From contig NZ_JAQGNT010000002.1 in assembly GCF_028291725.1 (NCBI RefSeq), positions 1 to 64,000 of the forward strand: a DNA stretch of 64,000 nt. Reading direction: 5' to 3'. Under the pieces are notes generated by a model. It did not search any database. It was given only the letters and a program-made list of their open reading frames with translations, and had not been told where the DNA came from. Positions 9,049 to 17,011 of the stretch are shown here, piece by piece; the first letter of the stretch is position 1, and the number at the start of each line of letters is the position of its first letter. Source of the DNA: Hydrocarboniphaga sp. Its GTDB lineage: Bacteria > Pseudomonadota > Gammaproteobacteria > Nevskiales > Nevskiaceae. The translations under genes were made by a program, and so were the position numbers.

Positions 9049-9432
9049 TCAGACGCGATACGGCACCAGCACGTCCGGCGTTCCGCCCGTGCTGAAGTCG
9101 CGCGTGTTGCGCGTCACCAGTGTCAGACCGTGGTGCGTGGCGATGGCGGCTTGTAGTGCGTCGGGCAGTTTCCAGCGCTGGGTTCGCCTCAAGGCTGCCG
9201 CCAGATCGGCGACCTCGGCCGTCACCGGAAGCGCCGCAAACACATTGAGCAACTCCAGCGCCAGGGGTTCGGTTTCGCCGGTGAAGCCCACGAGCACTTC
9301 GGCGCGGGTAATCACCGATATTGCGCACTGGCTACCGTGTTCAGCGATGAAGGCTGTCGCTGCCTCGATGCCGTTGAAATGGTCGATCAGGACGACGGAA
9401 TCCAGCAGATACTTCAAGCCGAGCGATCCCAC
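9049..9432 (-). CDS. vapC: PIN-domain VapC-type ribonuclease toxin
   Basis: Up to 127 aa; the conserved protein begins at LKYLLDSVVLIDHFNG (first active-site Asp). It continues with ISVITRAEVLVGF (Glu) and LPDALQAAIATHHGLTLVTRNTRDF (the two C-terminal Asp/Asn positions). All core acidic positions are present, so it looks functional. PIN toxins cleave specific RNAs. The start is uncertain: a GTG at 9432 overlaps the antitoxin gene; an internal TTG at the first conserved residues is possible. Transcription follows the antitoxin at 9414-9659. Confidence 0.85.
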   Translation of the reverse strand: MGSLGLKYLLDSVVLIDHFNGIEAATAFIAEHGSQCAISVITRAEVLVGFTGETEPLALELLNVFAALPVTAEVADLAAALRRTQRWKLPDALQAAIATHHGLTLVTRNTRDFSTGGTPDVLVPYRV

Positions 9433-9659
9433 TCGTCACGCATCCGCTGCTGCCACGCAAGTCCGTCGCCGTGCCGCCAGATGCCGGCGGTTCTCGCCAA
9501 CGCATCCTGCAGCGCCGGCCTGCCTTGACTTTCCTCGCGCACGCGGTAACTGCGGATCGCCTGACGAACCAGCTCGGTCATCGGCAGATGACGCTTTCGA
9601 GCCTCGCGATCAAGCCAGTGCTTGTCGTCGGGGTCGAGATTGATCAGGGTCCTGGCCAT
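9414..9659 (-). CDS. Ribbon-helix-helix (CopG/Arc-type) antitoxin
   Basis: 81 aa from MARTLINLDPDDKHWLDREARKRHLPMTELVRQAI, a classic ribbon-helix-helix: short beta strand followed by two helices with a loop. A basic and Trp-rich C-terminus would neutralise the PIN toxin. The ATG at 9659 is preferred over longer in-frame extensions because homology begins there. The two GATATC palindromes upstream (about 9671 and 9692) are candidate operator half-sites. It overlaps the toxin start, indicating coupling. Confidence 0.82.
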   Translation of the reverse strand: MARTLINLDPDDKHWLDREARKRHLPMTELVRQAIRSYRVREESQGRPALQDALARTAGIWRHGDGLAWQQRMRDEWDRSA

Positions 9660-9821
9660 AGGCAGGGATGATATCACTGCCGACGTTAAACGATATCGCG
9701 CCTGTGCCGGCCGGCAAAGCGCAGGTTGGCGTAGCAGCATGCTGTCAATTGGACATGGCGTTTTTCAGTCGATGCCTCGGAGCCGCGGTTCATGAAGATT
9801 GGACGCAACGATAGGATATGC

Positions 9822-10112
9822 ATGACGGCGCAGCCGTTAACCGAGTCACTACTGAAGAAGTAACTCTGGTGGAAAACGTCCGCCGAAGCTGCGGCGCATC
9901 CCGATCTCCTGATCGCTCAGATTATGAACCTGGGCACCTGGGATGATGTGGCGACGCTCGAAGCTGCCGTTCCCTCCGAGCGTCTGCGGCAAGTGCTGAC
10001 GCACGCCGAAGCAGGGCAGTTTTCGGAGAAGTCCTGGCACTTCTGGCATCTGCGTCTACATGTAGCGGAGCTGGGCTCAATACCGCCGTTGCCGCAGAGG
10101 AAGTTCGAATGA
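9822..10112 (+). pseudogene. Small conserved gene interrupted by an in-frame TAA
   Basis: Reading from ATG 9822 gives a short leader, then TAA at 9861-9863. The same frame then continues with LWWKTSAEAAAHPDLLIAQIMNLGTWDD and ends SWHFWHLRL...PPLPQRKFE. The part after the stop has the look of a small protein family often encoded just before AbiEii-type nucleotidyltransferase toxins. That relationship is from memory and not checked. The part after the stop has its own ATG at 9924 (62 aa), but the conserved LWWKT segment lies before it, so the gene is probably broken. Its end overlaps an ATG at 10109. Confidence 0.55.
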
Positions 10113-10171
10113 AGATCTTCGATCCACTTCTTTCCACGCTACGGCTTCGGCGCGCGTCGTGGATTCCCTCA
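10109..10171 (+). pseudogene. Start of a lost downstream partner gene
   Basis: An ATG overlaps the previous stop (ATGA) and reads MKIFDPLLSTLR before homology stops. The next bases are the antisense of the 3' end of the mazF-like remnant. The opening resembles the first residues of nucleotidyltransferase-type toxins that follow such small genes, so this may be a truncated partner. Only about a dozen codons remain, so the assignment is weak. The longer open frame to 10759 is a shadow. Confidence 0.3.
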
Positions 10172-10489
10172 GGCGCCAATCCCCAAAATCGCCAGCAGGA
10201 TTTTATCCAACTGGCGCATCTCATCTTCGGTCAGGCTCGCCAGCGGGCCTTCTCCAAAGCGTTCCCGGTCCAGGGATCGTGTTTATTCCACGGCGACGTA
10301 CGAGGTTTGGTTCAAGCGCCCGCGAGGCGGAACTTCGATACGCAGGGCTTTTTCCTCCGGCCGCAACTGTGTGGTGAGCGGCGCGGCGATCACCGTTTGC
10401 AAACGGCGATTGAACGCTTCGATCTGCAACACCACGGCGGGCCGGACTTTGCCGAACTCGGCGCCGCGATTGGGCTTCATTCGCGCCAT
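10169..10489 (-). pseudogene. MazF/PemK-type toxin with a nonsense codon
   Basis: The frame begins MARMKPNRGAEFGKVRPAVVLQ, typical of MazF, and runs to NQTSYVAVE before a TAA at about 10283-10285. The same frame then continues TRSLDRERFGEGPLASLTEDEM and LDKILLAILGIGA to a natural stop at 10169. MazF homologues commonly have Gln where the TAA is, so a CAA to TAA change is likely. The usual N-terminal strand (GEIW...) also seems missing between the Arg and GAE. MazF cleaves mRNA; this copy is expected to be dead. Confidence 0.75.
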
Positions 10490-10635
10490 CCAGATAAGGC
10501 ATCCCGTTCCTGGCGGCGAAAGGCGTCGGCAATCAAATCACGAACGAATTCGGAGCGGTTTTTCTTGGCGGCCCTGGCGGCACGCGCGAGCTGCTTTTCG
10601 AGGTCATCTGGCAGCCGGATCGTCAATGCCCTCAT
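10477..10635 (-). CDS. Ribbon-helix-helix antitoxin of the mazEF-like pair
   Basis: 52 aa, reading MRALTIRLPDDLEKQLARAA, then NRSEFVRDLIADAF, a short CopG/MazE-type ribbon-helix-helix protein. Its stop overlaps the inner start of the MazF-like gene (ATGA), the standard antitoxin-first coupled layout. It appears intact although its toxin is not. It was found by reading the minus strand directly. Confidence 0.72.
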   Translation of the reverse strand: MRALTIRLPDDLEKQLARAARAAKKNRSEFVRDLIADAFRRQERDALSGWRE

Positions 10636-10755
10636 GTCATCCACCTCGTCCGATGGGACTTACTCAGCGACAGCTGGGCAGTTTACGTCGAGACTTATGT
10701 GTGAGCGACGCCATTCTTCCACCACACCCACCGATAAACACCGACGCCTAAATCC

Positions 10756-12207
10756 ATGAATTCAGCTCCGAAACCCGGACGCAACGATCCCTGCCCCTGT
10801 GGCAGCGGCAAGAAGTACAAGCAATGCTGCCTGGCGGCGTCCATCAGCGCCGCGCAGGACCCGGCCCAGCTGCTGTGGCAGCGTATCCGACGGGCGACCG
10901 CTGATTTTCCGGCGCGAATGGCGAGGTTCATCCTGGAGACTTATGGCGTGGTCGCGCTGGATGAGGCCTGGGGCGAATTCACGCTGTGGGACGGCTCCAG
11001 CTTCGATTCGAGAACACCCTACCTGCAGATGTTTCAGCCCTGGATGTATCACCGCTGGTCGCCCGACCCGGCAGAAACCGCGGTCGCGGACAGGGCGCTG
11101 CACGGCGTGACGCCGACGCGGGCTTTTCTGGATCGGAAAGGCCGCAGTCTCGATCCGCTACTGCGCCAGACTCTGGAAGCCTGCCTGGCTTCGCGGTTCA
11201 GCTTCTTTGATATCGAGCACTGTGAGCCGGGACACGGCTTCCGGGCTCACGATATTTTTACCGGAGAGCAGCACCATGTGCTGGAGCGCAGCGCGTCGCA
11301 GACGATGAGCAACGGCGATCTGCTTTACGGTCAGATCGCCAGCGTGGGTGGCATCAGCTTGCTCGAAGCCTGCAGTCCGCGCGCCATTCCGCCGATTCAC
11401 AAGATCGAGGTCGTCGAACTCCGCAAGCAACTCCGGCCCGAGCGCGAGCTGATTACGCATGATCTGATCCTGGACCAGGAAGACAAGCTGCGGCGGCTGT
11501 ATCTCGACTTCATGGAGCGGCTGCTTGACCCGCAGCTGCCCTTGCTCCGAAACACCGATGGCGAAGATGTGGTGGTGCAGCGCCTGGTGTTCGACATCGA
11601 TTCGGCGCAGGTGGCTTTCGACGCACTCAAGCACCTGGACTTCGAGAGCACCGAAGCCGGGCTGCTCGAAGGCGCCGAGCGTGATGAACAAGGCCAGCTG
11701 CGCCGCGTCCGGTTTGACTGGAAGAAACCCGGCAATCTGGTGCACAAGGGCTGGACCAACACGATTCTCGGCGCCATCGAAATCGACAATCAGCGGCTGT
11801 ACGCGCAAGTGAACTCGAAAGAGCGCGCCGCGGATTTTCGCCGCGTCGTGGAGCAGGCACTGGGCAGGCGGGCGCGCTATCGCATGGCAGAGGTCCAGTC
11901 GGCTGACAAGCTGTTGGCGCAAGACGGAGCGACGATGATGCGGCCCGGGCAGCCAGATCTCGCGGAATTGCCCGAAATCAAAGCCCAGCTCGCCGAGATG
12001 ATGGCCAGGCATTACGAGCATTGGGTGCATGAGGGAGTCCCGGCGCTCGGCGGCTGGACTCCGCTGGCGGCAATGCAGCAGCCCGATGGACGCGAGCAGG
12101 TCGAAGCCCTGGTCCGGCAGGCCGAACGGGATAGCCGGAGAATGAAACCATCGGTAGACCCGGCCGTTTTCGAAACGCTGCGCGCACGGCTCGGGCTACC
12201 GCCGTGA
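10756..12207 (+). CDS. SEC-C motif protein of unknown function, coupled to an XPF-like nuclease
   Basis: 483 aa. The first 25 residues are a SEC-C zinc-binding motif (GRNDPCPCGSGKKYKQCC), as in the tail of SecA and in many stand-alone proteins. The remaining roughly 450 residues are mostly charged and helical and match no family I recognise. There is no signal peptide or membrane segment, so it is cytoplasmic. The stop overlaps the GTG of the ERCC4-domain nuclease (GTGA), so the two proteins are probably made together. Confidence 0.7.
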   Translation: MNSAPKPGRNDPCPCGSGKKYKQCCLAASISAAQDPAQLLWQRIRRATADFPARMARFILETYGVVALDEAWGEFTLWDGSSFDSRTPYLQMFQPWMYHRWSPDPAETAVADRALHGVTPTRAFLDRKGRSLDPLLRQTLEACLASRFSFFDIEHCEPGHGFRAHDIFTGEQHHVLERSASQTMSNGDLLYGQIASVGGISLLEACSPRAIPPIHKIEVVELRKQLRPERELITHDLILDQEDKLRRLYLDFMERLLDPQLPLLRNTDGEDVVVQRLVFDIDSAQVAFDALKHLDFESTEAGLLEGAERDEQGQLRRVRFDWKKPGNLVHKGWTNTILGAIEIDNQRLYAQVNSKERAADFRRVVEQALGRRARYRMAEVQSADKLLAQDGATMMRPGQPDLAELPEIKAQLAEMMARHYEHWVHEGVPALGGWTPLAAMQQPDGREQVEALVRQAERDSRRMKPSVDPAVFETLRARLGLPP

Positions 12208-12923
12208 ATCCGACGACCGCGCGCATGCCACTGATTCTCGACGACCGCGAGTGTCGTGGCCCGCTGCCGGATGCGCTCGCGGCAAGCGGCGCGTTTGATG
12301 TGGAGATACGGCGCCTTGCGCTCGGTGATTGCCTTGTCGATGGCGCACTGCTGTTTGAGCGCAAGACGCTGCCGGATCTGGCGGCCTCGATCAAGGAGGG
12401 TCGATTGTTCAGCCAGGCGTTGCGGCTGGCGCGGGCGCGCTGGCCTGCGGCGCTGGTGCTGGAAGGAACGGCCGGCGATCTGGCCCGCAGTGAAATGCGC
12501 TGGGAGGCGATCCAGGGCGCCTTGATCAACGTCTCCTTGTTCATCGGCCTGCCGATATTGCGCAGCCGCAGCGCCCTGGAAACCGCGCGCACGATGCTTT
12601 ACGCCGCCGAGCAGAACCGCGCGGTCGTCATGGGTGGGCTAACCCGGCGCGGGCGGCGGCCCAAGGGCAAGGCCGCTTTGCAGAGCTATATCTTGCAGGG
12701 TCTGCCCGGCGTCGGTCCGGAACGAGCGGCGCAATTGCTGGCCCGGTTCGGCAGCGTGGAAGCCGTAGTGAGCGCAGACGCAGAGGTGTTGACGAGCGTA
12801 GCCGGCATCGGATCTCAAACAGCGCGCCGCTTGCGCTGGGCGCTTGGCGATACGCCCGGGAATGCTTCCGGCACCGGAATCAAACCCAGCAGTCCCTACA
12901 AAAACAGATCCGCCCGCACATGA
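12204..12923 (+). CDS. ERCC4 (XPF/MUS81-type) nuclease with helix-hairpin-helix tail
   Basis: 239 aa. It opens with ILDDRECRGPLPDALAA and carries GDCLVDGALLFERKTLPDLAASI, the GD...ERK-x3-D catalytic signature of XPF-family endonucleases. The C-terminal 65 residues contain two helix-hairpin-helix motifs (LQGLPGVGPERAAQLLARFGSVEAV and LTSVAGIGSQTARRL). This is the archaeal XPF / Mus81 layout without a helicase. Such enzymes cut flaps, forks or branched DNA. It is sporadic in bacteria and here is coupled to a SEC-C protein within the defence island. Its 3' end overlaps convergent higA by 28 bases. Confidence 0.85.
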   Translation: MNPTTARMPLILDDRECRGPLPDALAASGAFDVEIRRLALGDCLVDGALLFERKTLPDLAASIKEGRLFSQALRLARARWPAALVLEGTAGDLARSEMRWEAIQGALINVSLFIGLPILRSRSALETARTMLYAAEQNRAVVMGGLTRRGRRPKGKAALQSYILQGLPGVGPERAAQLLARFGSVEAVVSADAEVLTSVAGIGSQTARRLRWALGDTPGNASGTGIKPSSPYKNRSART

Positions 12924-13321
12924 AATCGCCGCGCCAAGCTCTTTGCAATCTCCTTGCTGATCGCGCGCCTGCCGCTAAGGATGTCGGAAATGCGGCTCTG
13001 CGCGGCGCAGTCGGTGAGATCGCCTTGGGACAGGCCCTGTTGATCCATCAGGAAGCGCAGCACTTCGCGCGGCTCGGCTTCCGGAATCGGGAAGTGTTCG
13101 TCTTCATATGCTTTGACTCGATCCGAGAGGTAGTCGAGCACTTCTGCCAGCGGGTGTTTCTCATCGCTGCCGATTTCTGCAAGCAAGACATCGATGGTCG
13201 CCTGTGCCCGCGCGTAGTCTTTCTTGGTGCGCACGGAAGTGACGCCGACAAGTTCCTTGAATGGCGTCCAGGCTTTGAGAATGGCCTTGGGCTCGGGAAC
13301 AACCTTGATTGCATTGCCCAT
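12896..13321 (-). CDS. higA: HigA-type XRE antitoxin
   Basis: 141 aa. The C-terminal half has a lambda-repressor-like helix-turn-helix (EVLRFLMDQQGLSQGDLTDC...SRISDILSGRRAISKEIAKSLARRF). The N-terminal part is the acidic helical extension seen in HigA proteins. The gene follows higB with a TAATG overlap (toxin first, as in hig operons). It likely represses its own promoter upstream of higB. The 3' end runs into the end of the opposing nuclease gene. Confidence 0.85.
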   Translation of the reverse strand: MGNAIKVVPEPKAILKAWTPFKELVGVTSVRTKKDYARAQATIDVLLAEIGSDEKHPLAEVLDYLSDRVKAYEDEHFPIPEAEPREVLRFLMDQQGLSQGDLTDCAAQSRISDILSGRRAISKEIAKSLARRFHVRADLFL

Positions 13322-13614
13322 TACTTGTCCCTCTTCCAGTCTCCGCGGTCGTATTCCGCATGAGTGAGAACGGCTCGGATGTAGACCTTGCGCCGGTTGT
13401 AGTGGATGGCGGCAATCAGCCGGTACTTGTTGCCACCGATGTTAAACACCGTCAAGCCCTGCACATAATCTGCGCTGGCAAAAGTGGCTCTCAGATCGTT
13501 GAAATCGGTGAACACCTCGCTCTCCATGGTGCGATACCAAGCCTGGAGGGGCGCTGCTGCCTCTGGATGACGGGTCCAGAATGCAATCAGCGCCGGTTTC
13601 GCGATAACGTGCAT
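13321..13614 (-). CDS. higB: HigB-type mRNA interferase toxin
   Basis: 97 aa beginning MHVIAKPALIAFW, then AWYRTMESEVFTDFNDLRATFASADYV and NKYRLIAAIHYNRRKVYIRAVLTHAEYDRGDW. These are the RelE-superfamily HigB hallmarks, including the C-terminal HAEYD segment. HigB cleaves mRNA on the ribosome. The full normal length suggests it is active. It is first in the higBA operon; the 30 bases between it and the AAA ATPase gene include an AT-rich TATTTTATACC stretch that could be its promoter. Confidence 0.88.
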   Translation of the reverse strand: MHVIAKPALIAFWTRHPEAAAPLQAWYRTMESEVFTDFNDLRATFASADYVQGLTVFNIGGNKYRLIAAIHYNRRKVYIRAVLTHAEYDRGDWKRDK

Positions 13615-13644
13615 GACCGATATTTTATACCAAAACGGTATCGA

Positions 13645-14883
13645 TCAGCCATCCCCTTGCATCGGCGCCGCCCACAGCCGCTCGCCAAACCGCAGCGTCT
13701 GCTCGCCGCCATACAGCACCACGCCACAGCGGAAGCGCGCACCCAGCGCCGCTTGCAGATCTTTCAGCCCGTTGAAGTGACGCTCGCCCAGGCTGCTGCT
13801 GGCTTTGACTTCGATGCCGACACAGTCGCCCGCAGCGTTCTCGATGACGATGTCCACTTCCACGCCGCCGGCACTGCGGTAGTGGTAGATCTTGTGTGGA
13901 CTGGGCAGCGCGCTATTTTCCCGGCGCAGTTCGCCCAATACATAGGTTTCGAGCAAGGCACCGTAGTGCGGGGCGCTACCGAGGCTGGTGGCGTCGATGC
14001 CGGACAGAGCGCAGGCCAGGCCGCTGTCGAGCAGGTAAGCCTTAGGCGCCTTGATCAGCCGCTTGCCGAGGTTGGCGTGCCAGGCCGGCAGCGGCTGGTA
14101 CAGAAAGCTGGCTTCGAGCAGCGCGACGTAGCGATGCAAGGTGGCCTGCGGCACGCCGGAAGCGCGGGCGAGCTCCGCCACGTTGGCGAGCGCGCCGCTG
14201 CGCACCGCGAGCAGGCTCAACAATCTCGGCAGCGCCGTCAGATCGCTGATGTTCGACAGCTCGCGGATATCACGCTGCGTGATGGTGGTGACGTAGGCGT
14301 CGAACCAGGCGCGGCGGCGATCGGCGCGCTTGCGCGTCAGCGCTTCGGGGAAACCGCCGGCGACGATTCTCGCTGCAAGGCCCTCGCCCTGGCCGCTGCC
14401 GGATGCAGGGAGGAAGCTGATCGACTGGTTGGCGAACAGGCTCTGGATAAAGCCCGGCGTCGCGCCGCCGATCTCGCCTTGCGCGAGTGGATGCAGGGTC
14501 AGCACTTCCATGCGCCCGGCAAGCGACTCCGCGGCGCCCGGCAGCATGAAGATATCGGCCGAACCCGTCAGCAGAAAGCGCCCGGGGCGACGGTCCTTAT
14601 CGACGCTGCGCTTGATCGCCGCGAACAGCCCGGGCGCTTTCTGGACTTCGTCGATGACCAGCAGATCCTTCGCGCCAGCGATGAAGCTGGCGGGGTCGGC
14701 GGTGGCCGCTGCGAGCGCGGTGGGGTCGTCAAGCGTCAGGTATCGGCCCGATCGAGCAGCGGCAATCGCCTGGACCACGGTGCTTTTGCCGGTCTGGCGG
14801 GCGCCGTTGATCAGCACAACGGGCGTGTCGGCCAGCGCGTCGGCTAGGCGATGCTCCAACCATCTTGGATGATAATCACTCAT
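13645..14883 (-). CDS. AAA-14/DUF4143 ATPase
   Basis: 412 aa. Walker A is INGARQTGKSTVV near residue 25, Walker B is DLLVIDEVQKAP and sensor 1 is RFLLTGSADIF. The C-terminal DUF4143 region contains DYV-like helices followed by a degenerate PD-(D/E)XK-like core (GGVEVDIVIENAAGDCVGIEVKASSS). Members are common in genomic islands and have been suggested as defence or toxin-antitoxin-like ATPases; the role is unknown. It is divergent from the cas4-cas1 gene, with 80 bases between the starts, and a repeated GGATGATAATC overlaps its start. Confidence 0.85.
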   Translation of the reverse strand: MSDYHPRWLEHRLADALADTPVVLINGARQTGKSTVVQAIAAARSGRYLTLDDPTALAAATADPASFIAGAKDLLVIDEVQKAPGLFAAIKRSVDKDRRPGRFLLTGSADIFMLPGAAESLAGRMEVLTLHPLAQGEIGGATPGFIQSLFANQSISFLPASGSGQGEGLAARIVAGGFPEALTRKRADRRRAWFDAYVTTITQRDIRELSNISDLTALPRLLSLLAVRSGALANVAELARASGVPQATLHRYVALLEASFLYQPLPAWHANLGKRLIKAPKAYLLDSGLACALSGIDATSLGSAPHYGALLETYVLGELRRENSALPSPHKIYHYRSAGGVEVDIVIENAAGDCVGIEVKASSSLGERHFNGLKDLQAALGARFRCGVVLYGGEQTLRFGERLWAAPMQGDG

Positions 14884-14899
14884 GTCATGGATGATAATC
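14867..14899. promoter_or_regulatory. Direct repeat, candidate operator between the ATPase and cas4-cas1
   Basis: GGATGATAATC occurs at 14867-14877 and 14889-14899, exactly 22 bases apart (two helical turns). The first copy overlaps the start of the DUF4143 ATPase gene. A diverged third copy (GGATGACTATC) follows near 14911. The arrangement suggests a binding site for a regulator of the ATPase gene or of the divergent cas4-cas1-cas2 unit. No known family is assigned. Confidence 0.4.
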
Positions 14900-14963
14900 T
14901 CTCACGGTCAGGATGACTATCCGCCTGCAAAGCCTAATAAAGCCTGACTAGGAGCCCTGACCG

Positions 14964-16673
14964 ATGGATGGCCAACAGCACGAACTCGCTCTGCCCTTCC
15001 CGGAACTCACCGCCGACCAGCCGCTGTTGCCGGCGCGGATGATCAATGAGTACGTGTACTGCCCGCGCCTGGCGTACCTGGAATGGGTGCAGGGCGAATG
15101 GGCGGACTCGGGCGATACGGTCGACGGACGCTACAAGCATCGCCGCGTCGATGTAGCCGGCGGCGATCTGCCCGCCGCCGATGAAATCGAATCGGGCGAA
15201 CGCATCCATGCACGCTCGGTCACGATCTCGTCGAACCGCCTCGGCCTGATCGCCAAGCTGGACCTGATCGAGGGCAGCGACGGCCAGGTACAGCCTGTCG
15301 ACTACAAACGCGGCAAGCGGCCACACGTAGCACATGGGGCGTACGACCCCGAACGCGTGCAACTCTGCATCCAGGGCCTGATTCTCGAAGACCAGGGTTA
15401 TCAGTGCGAATCCGGCGTTCTGTACTTCAGCGAATCGCGCGAGCGCGTGCCAGTGGTATTCGACGCGGAGTTGCGCGATCTCACGCTGTCGGCGATTCAC
15501 GGCCTGCGCGGCATTGCGCTCGGCGGGCGTATCCCGCCGCCGCTGGAGGATTCGCCCAAATGCCCGCGCTGCTCGCTGGTGAGTATCTGCCTGCCGGACG
15601 AGATCAACTTTCTACAGAAGCAGGACACGCCACCGCGCCCGCTCGCGGTCGGCATTTCGGAATCACTGCCGATGTATGTGCAGGCCCACAAGGCCAAGAT
15701 TGCAAAGTCCGGCGATAACCTGGAGGTCACCATCGACGACAAGCTGGTGGCGAAACCGCGGCTGGCCGAAATCTCGCAGGTGATCCTGCAGGGCAACGTC
15801 TACATGACGACGCCAACCTTGCACGAGCTGATGCGCCGCGAGGTGCCCGTGGTGTGGCAAACCTACGGCGGCTGGTTTCTCGGCTACACCGCCGGCATGG
15901 GCCACAAGAACGTGGAGTTGCGGATTGCCCAGCATCGCGGTGCCGAGGACGAGAGTGTGTGCCTGGCGCTGGCCAAGGGTTGGGTTAGGGCCAAGCTGGT
16001 CAACAGCCGCGTGATGCTGCGCCGGAACTGGCGCGGCGAATCATCAGTGGATGCGCCGCTCGCACAGATCGAGCATTCCATCAAAACCGTGGCAAGGGCG
16101 CGGAATCTGGCCGAACTGCTGGGGATCGAAGGCAACGGCGCGGCGGTGTACTTCGGCGCATTCGCCGATCTGCTGAAACGCGATAAAGAGAGCGCGAACT
16201 TCTCTTTCGACTTCACGCACCGCAACCGCCGGCCGCCGGCCGATCCGGTCAATGCCCTGCTGTCGTTCTCCTACGCGATGCTGACGAGGACGTTTGCGAT
16301 TGCTGCCACATCGGTCGGCTTCGATGGCTACCGCGGCTTTTACCATCAGCCCCGCTATGGCCGGCCCGCGCTGGCGCTGGATCTGATGGAGCCCTTCCGT
16401 CCGCTGATCGCGGATTCCGCCGTCCTCCAGGCCATCAACAACGGCGAGGTCCGGCCGACGGACTTCGTAGGCGGCGCGGGTCGGGTTAATCTGTCGGAGG
16501 AAGGACGCAAGCGATTCATCGCCACGTTTGAACGGCGGCTCTCGCACGAGATCACGCATCCGCTGTTCGGATACAAGATCAGCTATCGGCGATTGATCGA
16601 GCTGCAATGCCGCCTTCTGGGCCGGTTCTTGCTCGGTGAATTGCGAGAAAACCCCAACTTCACAACGCGATGA
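14964..16673 (+). CDS. cas4-cas1: Cas4-Cas1 fusion, CRISPR adaptation integrase
   Basis: 569 aa. Residues 1-215 are Cas4: C33, the RecB motif D100...D113-Y-K115, and the C-terminal cluster C200, C203, C209, giving four Cys for an iron-sulfur cluster. Residues about 225-569 are Cas1, with the expected active-site positions E389 (IEGNGAAVYF), H461 (FYHQPRYG) and D473/E476 (LDLMEPF). Cas4 trims prespacers at the PAM and Cas1 integrates them with Cas2. The fusion is typical of subtype I-U/I-G. An AGGAG ribosome site lies just upstream, and the stop overlaps cas2 (ATGA). All catalytic residues are present. Confidence 0.95.
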   Translation: MDGQQHELALPFPELTADQPLLPARMINEYVYCPRLAYLEWVQGEWADSGDTVDGRYKHRRVDVAGGDLPAADEIESGERIHARSVTISSNRLGLIAKLDLIEGSDGQVQPVDYKRGKRPHVAHGAYDPERVQLCIQGLILEDQGYQCESGVLYFSESRERVPVVFDAELRDLTLSAIHGLRGIALGGRIPPPLEDSPKCPRCSLVSICLPDEINFLQKQDTPPRPLAVGISESLPMYVQAHKAKIAKSGDNLEVTIDDKLVAKPRLAEISQVILQGNVYMTTPTLHELMRREVPVVWQTYGGWFLGYTAGMGHKNVELRIAQHRGAEDESVCLALAKGWVRAKLVNSRVMLRRNWRGESSVDAPLAQIEHSIKTVARARNLAELLGIEGNGAAVYFGAFADLLKRDKESANFSFDFTHRNRRPPADPVNALLSFSYAMLTRTFAIAATSVGFDGYRGFYHQPRYGRPALALDLMEPFRPLIADSAVLQAINNGEVRPTDFVGGAGRVNLSEEGRKRFIATFERRLSHEITHPLFGYKISYRRLIELQCRLLGRFLLGELRENPNFTTR

Positions 16674-16966
16674 AGACCGAAGAGCATCTCTACATTGTCA
16701 GCTACGACATCGGCGATCAGAAACGCTGGCGCCGGGTCTTCAGGCTCATGAACGGCTTCGGCGAGTGGTTGCAGCTTTCGGTCTTCCAATGCCGCCTTTC
16801 CTACAAGCGCCATGCGGAACTGGTGGGGCTCATCAACGGCCTGATCGTGGACGGGCTGGATCACGTCGTGATGCTGGACCTGGGGCCGGCTGACGCGGTC
16901 AAGCCCCGGGTGGTCAGCTTGGGCAAGTCGTTCGACGCCGTAAAGCGCGAACCGACTATCGTGTGA
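16670..16966 (+). CDS. cas2: Cas2, adaptation complex subunit
   Basis: 98 aa with the Cas2 fold opening LYIVSYDIGDQKRWRRVF (conserved Asp at residue 13), followed by LSVFQCRLSY and a final DHVVMLDLG strand. Cas2 bridges two Cas1 dimers during spacer integration. It is translationally coupled to cas4-cas1 and is the last gene before the leader and array. Confidence 0.95.
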   Translation: MKTEEHLYIVSYDIGDQKRWRRVFRLMNGFGEWLQLSVFQCRLSYKRHAELVGLINGLIVDGLDHVVMLDLGPADAVKPRVVSLGKSFDAVKREPTIV

Positions 16967-17011
16967 CCCGTGACCCGACACTCGCCCTTGGGTCACCTCT
17001 TGCCTCGCCGG

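Noticed and set aside
8849-9643. A 264-aa protein starting like VapC
   Set aside because: Homology ends near base 9000; the remainder is the reverse complement of the opposite-strand vapC and antitoxin genes.
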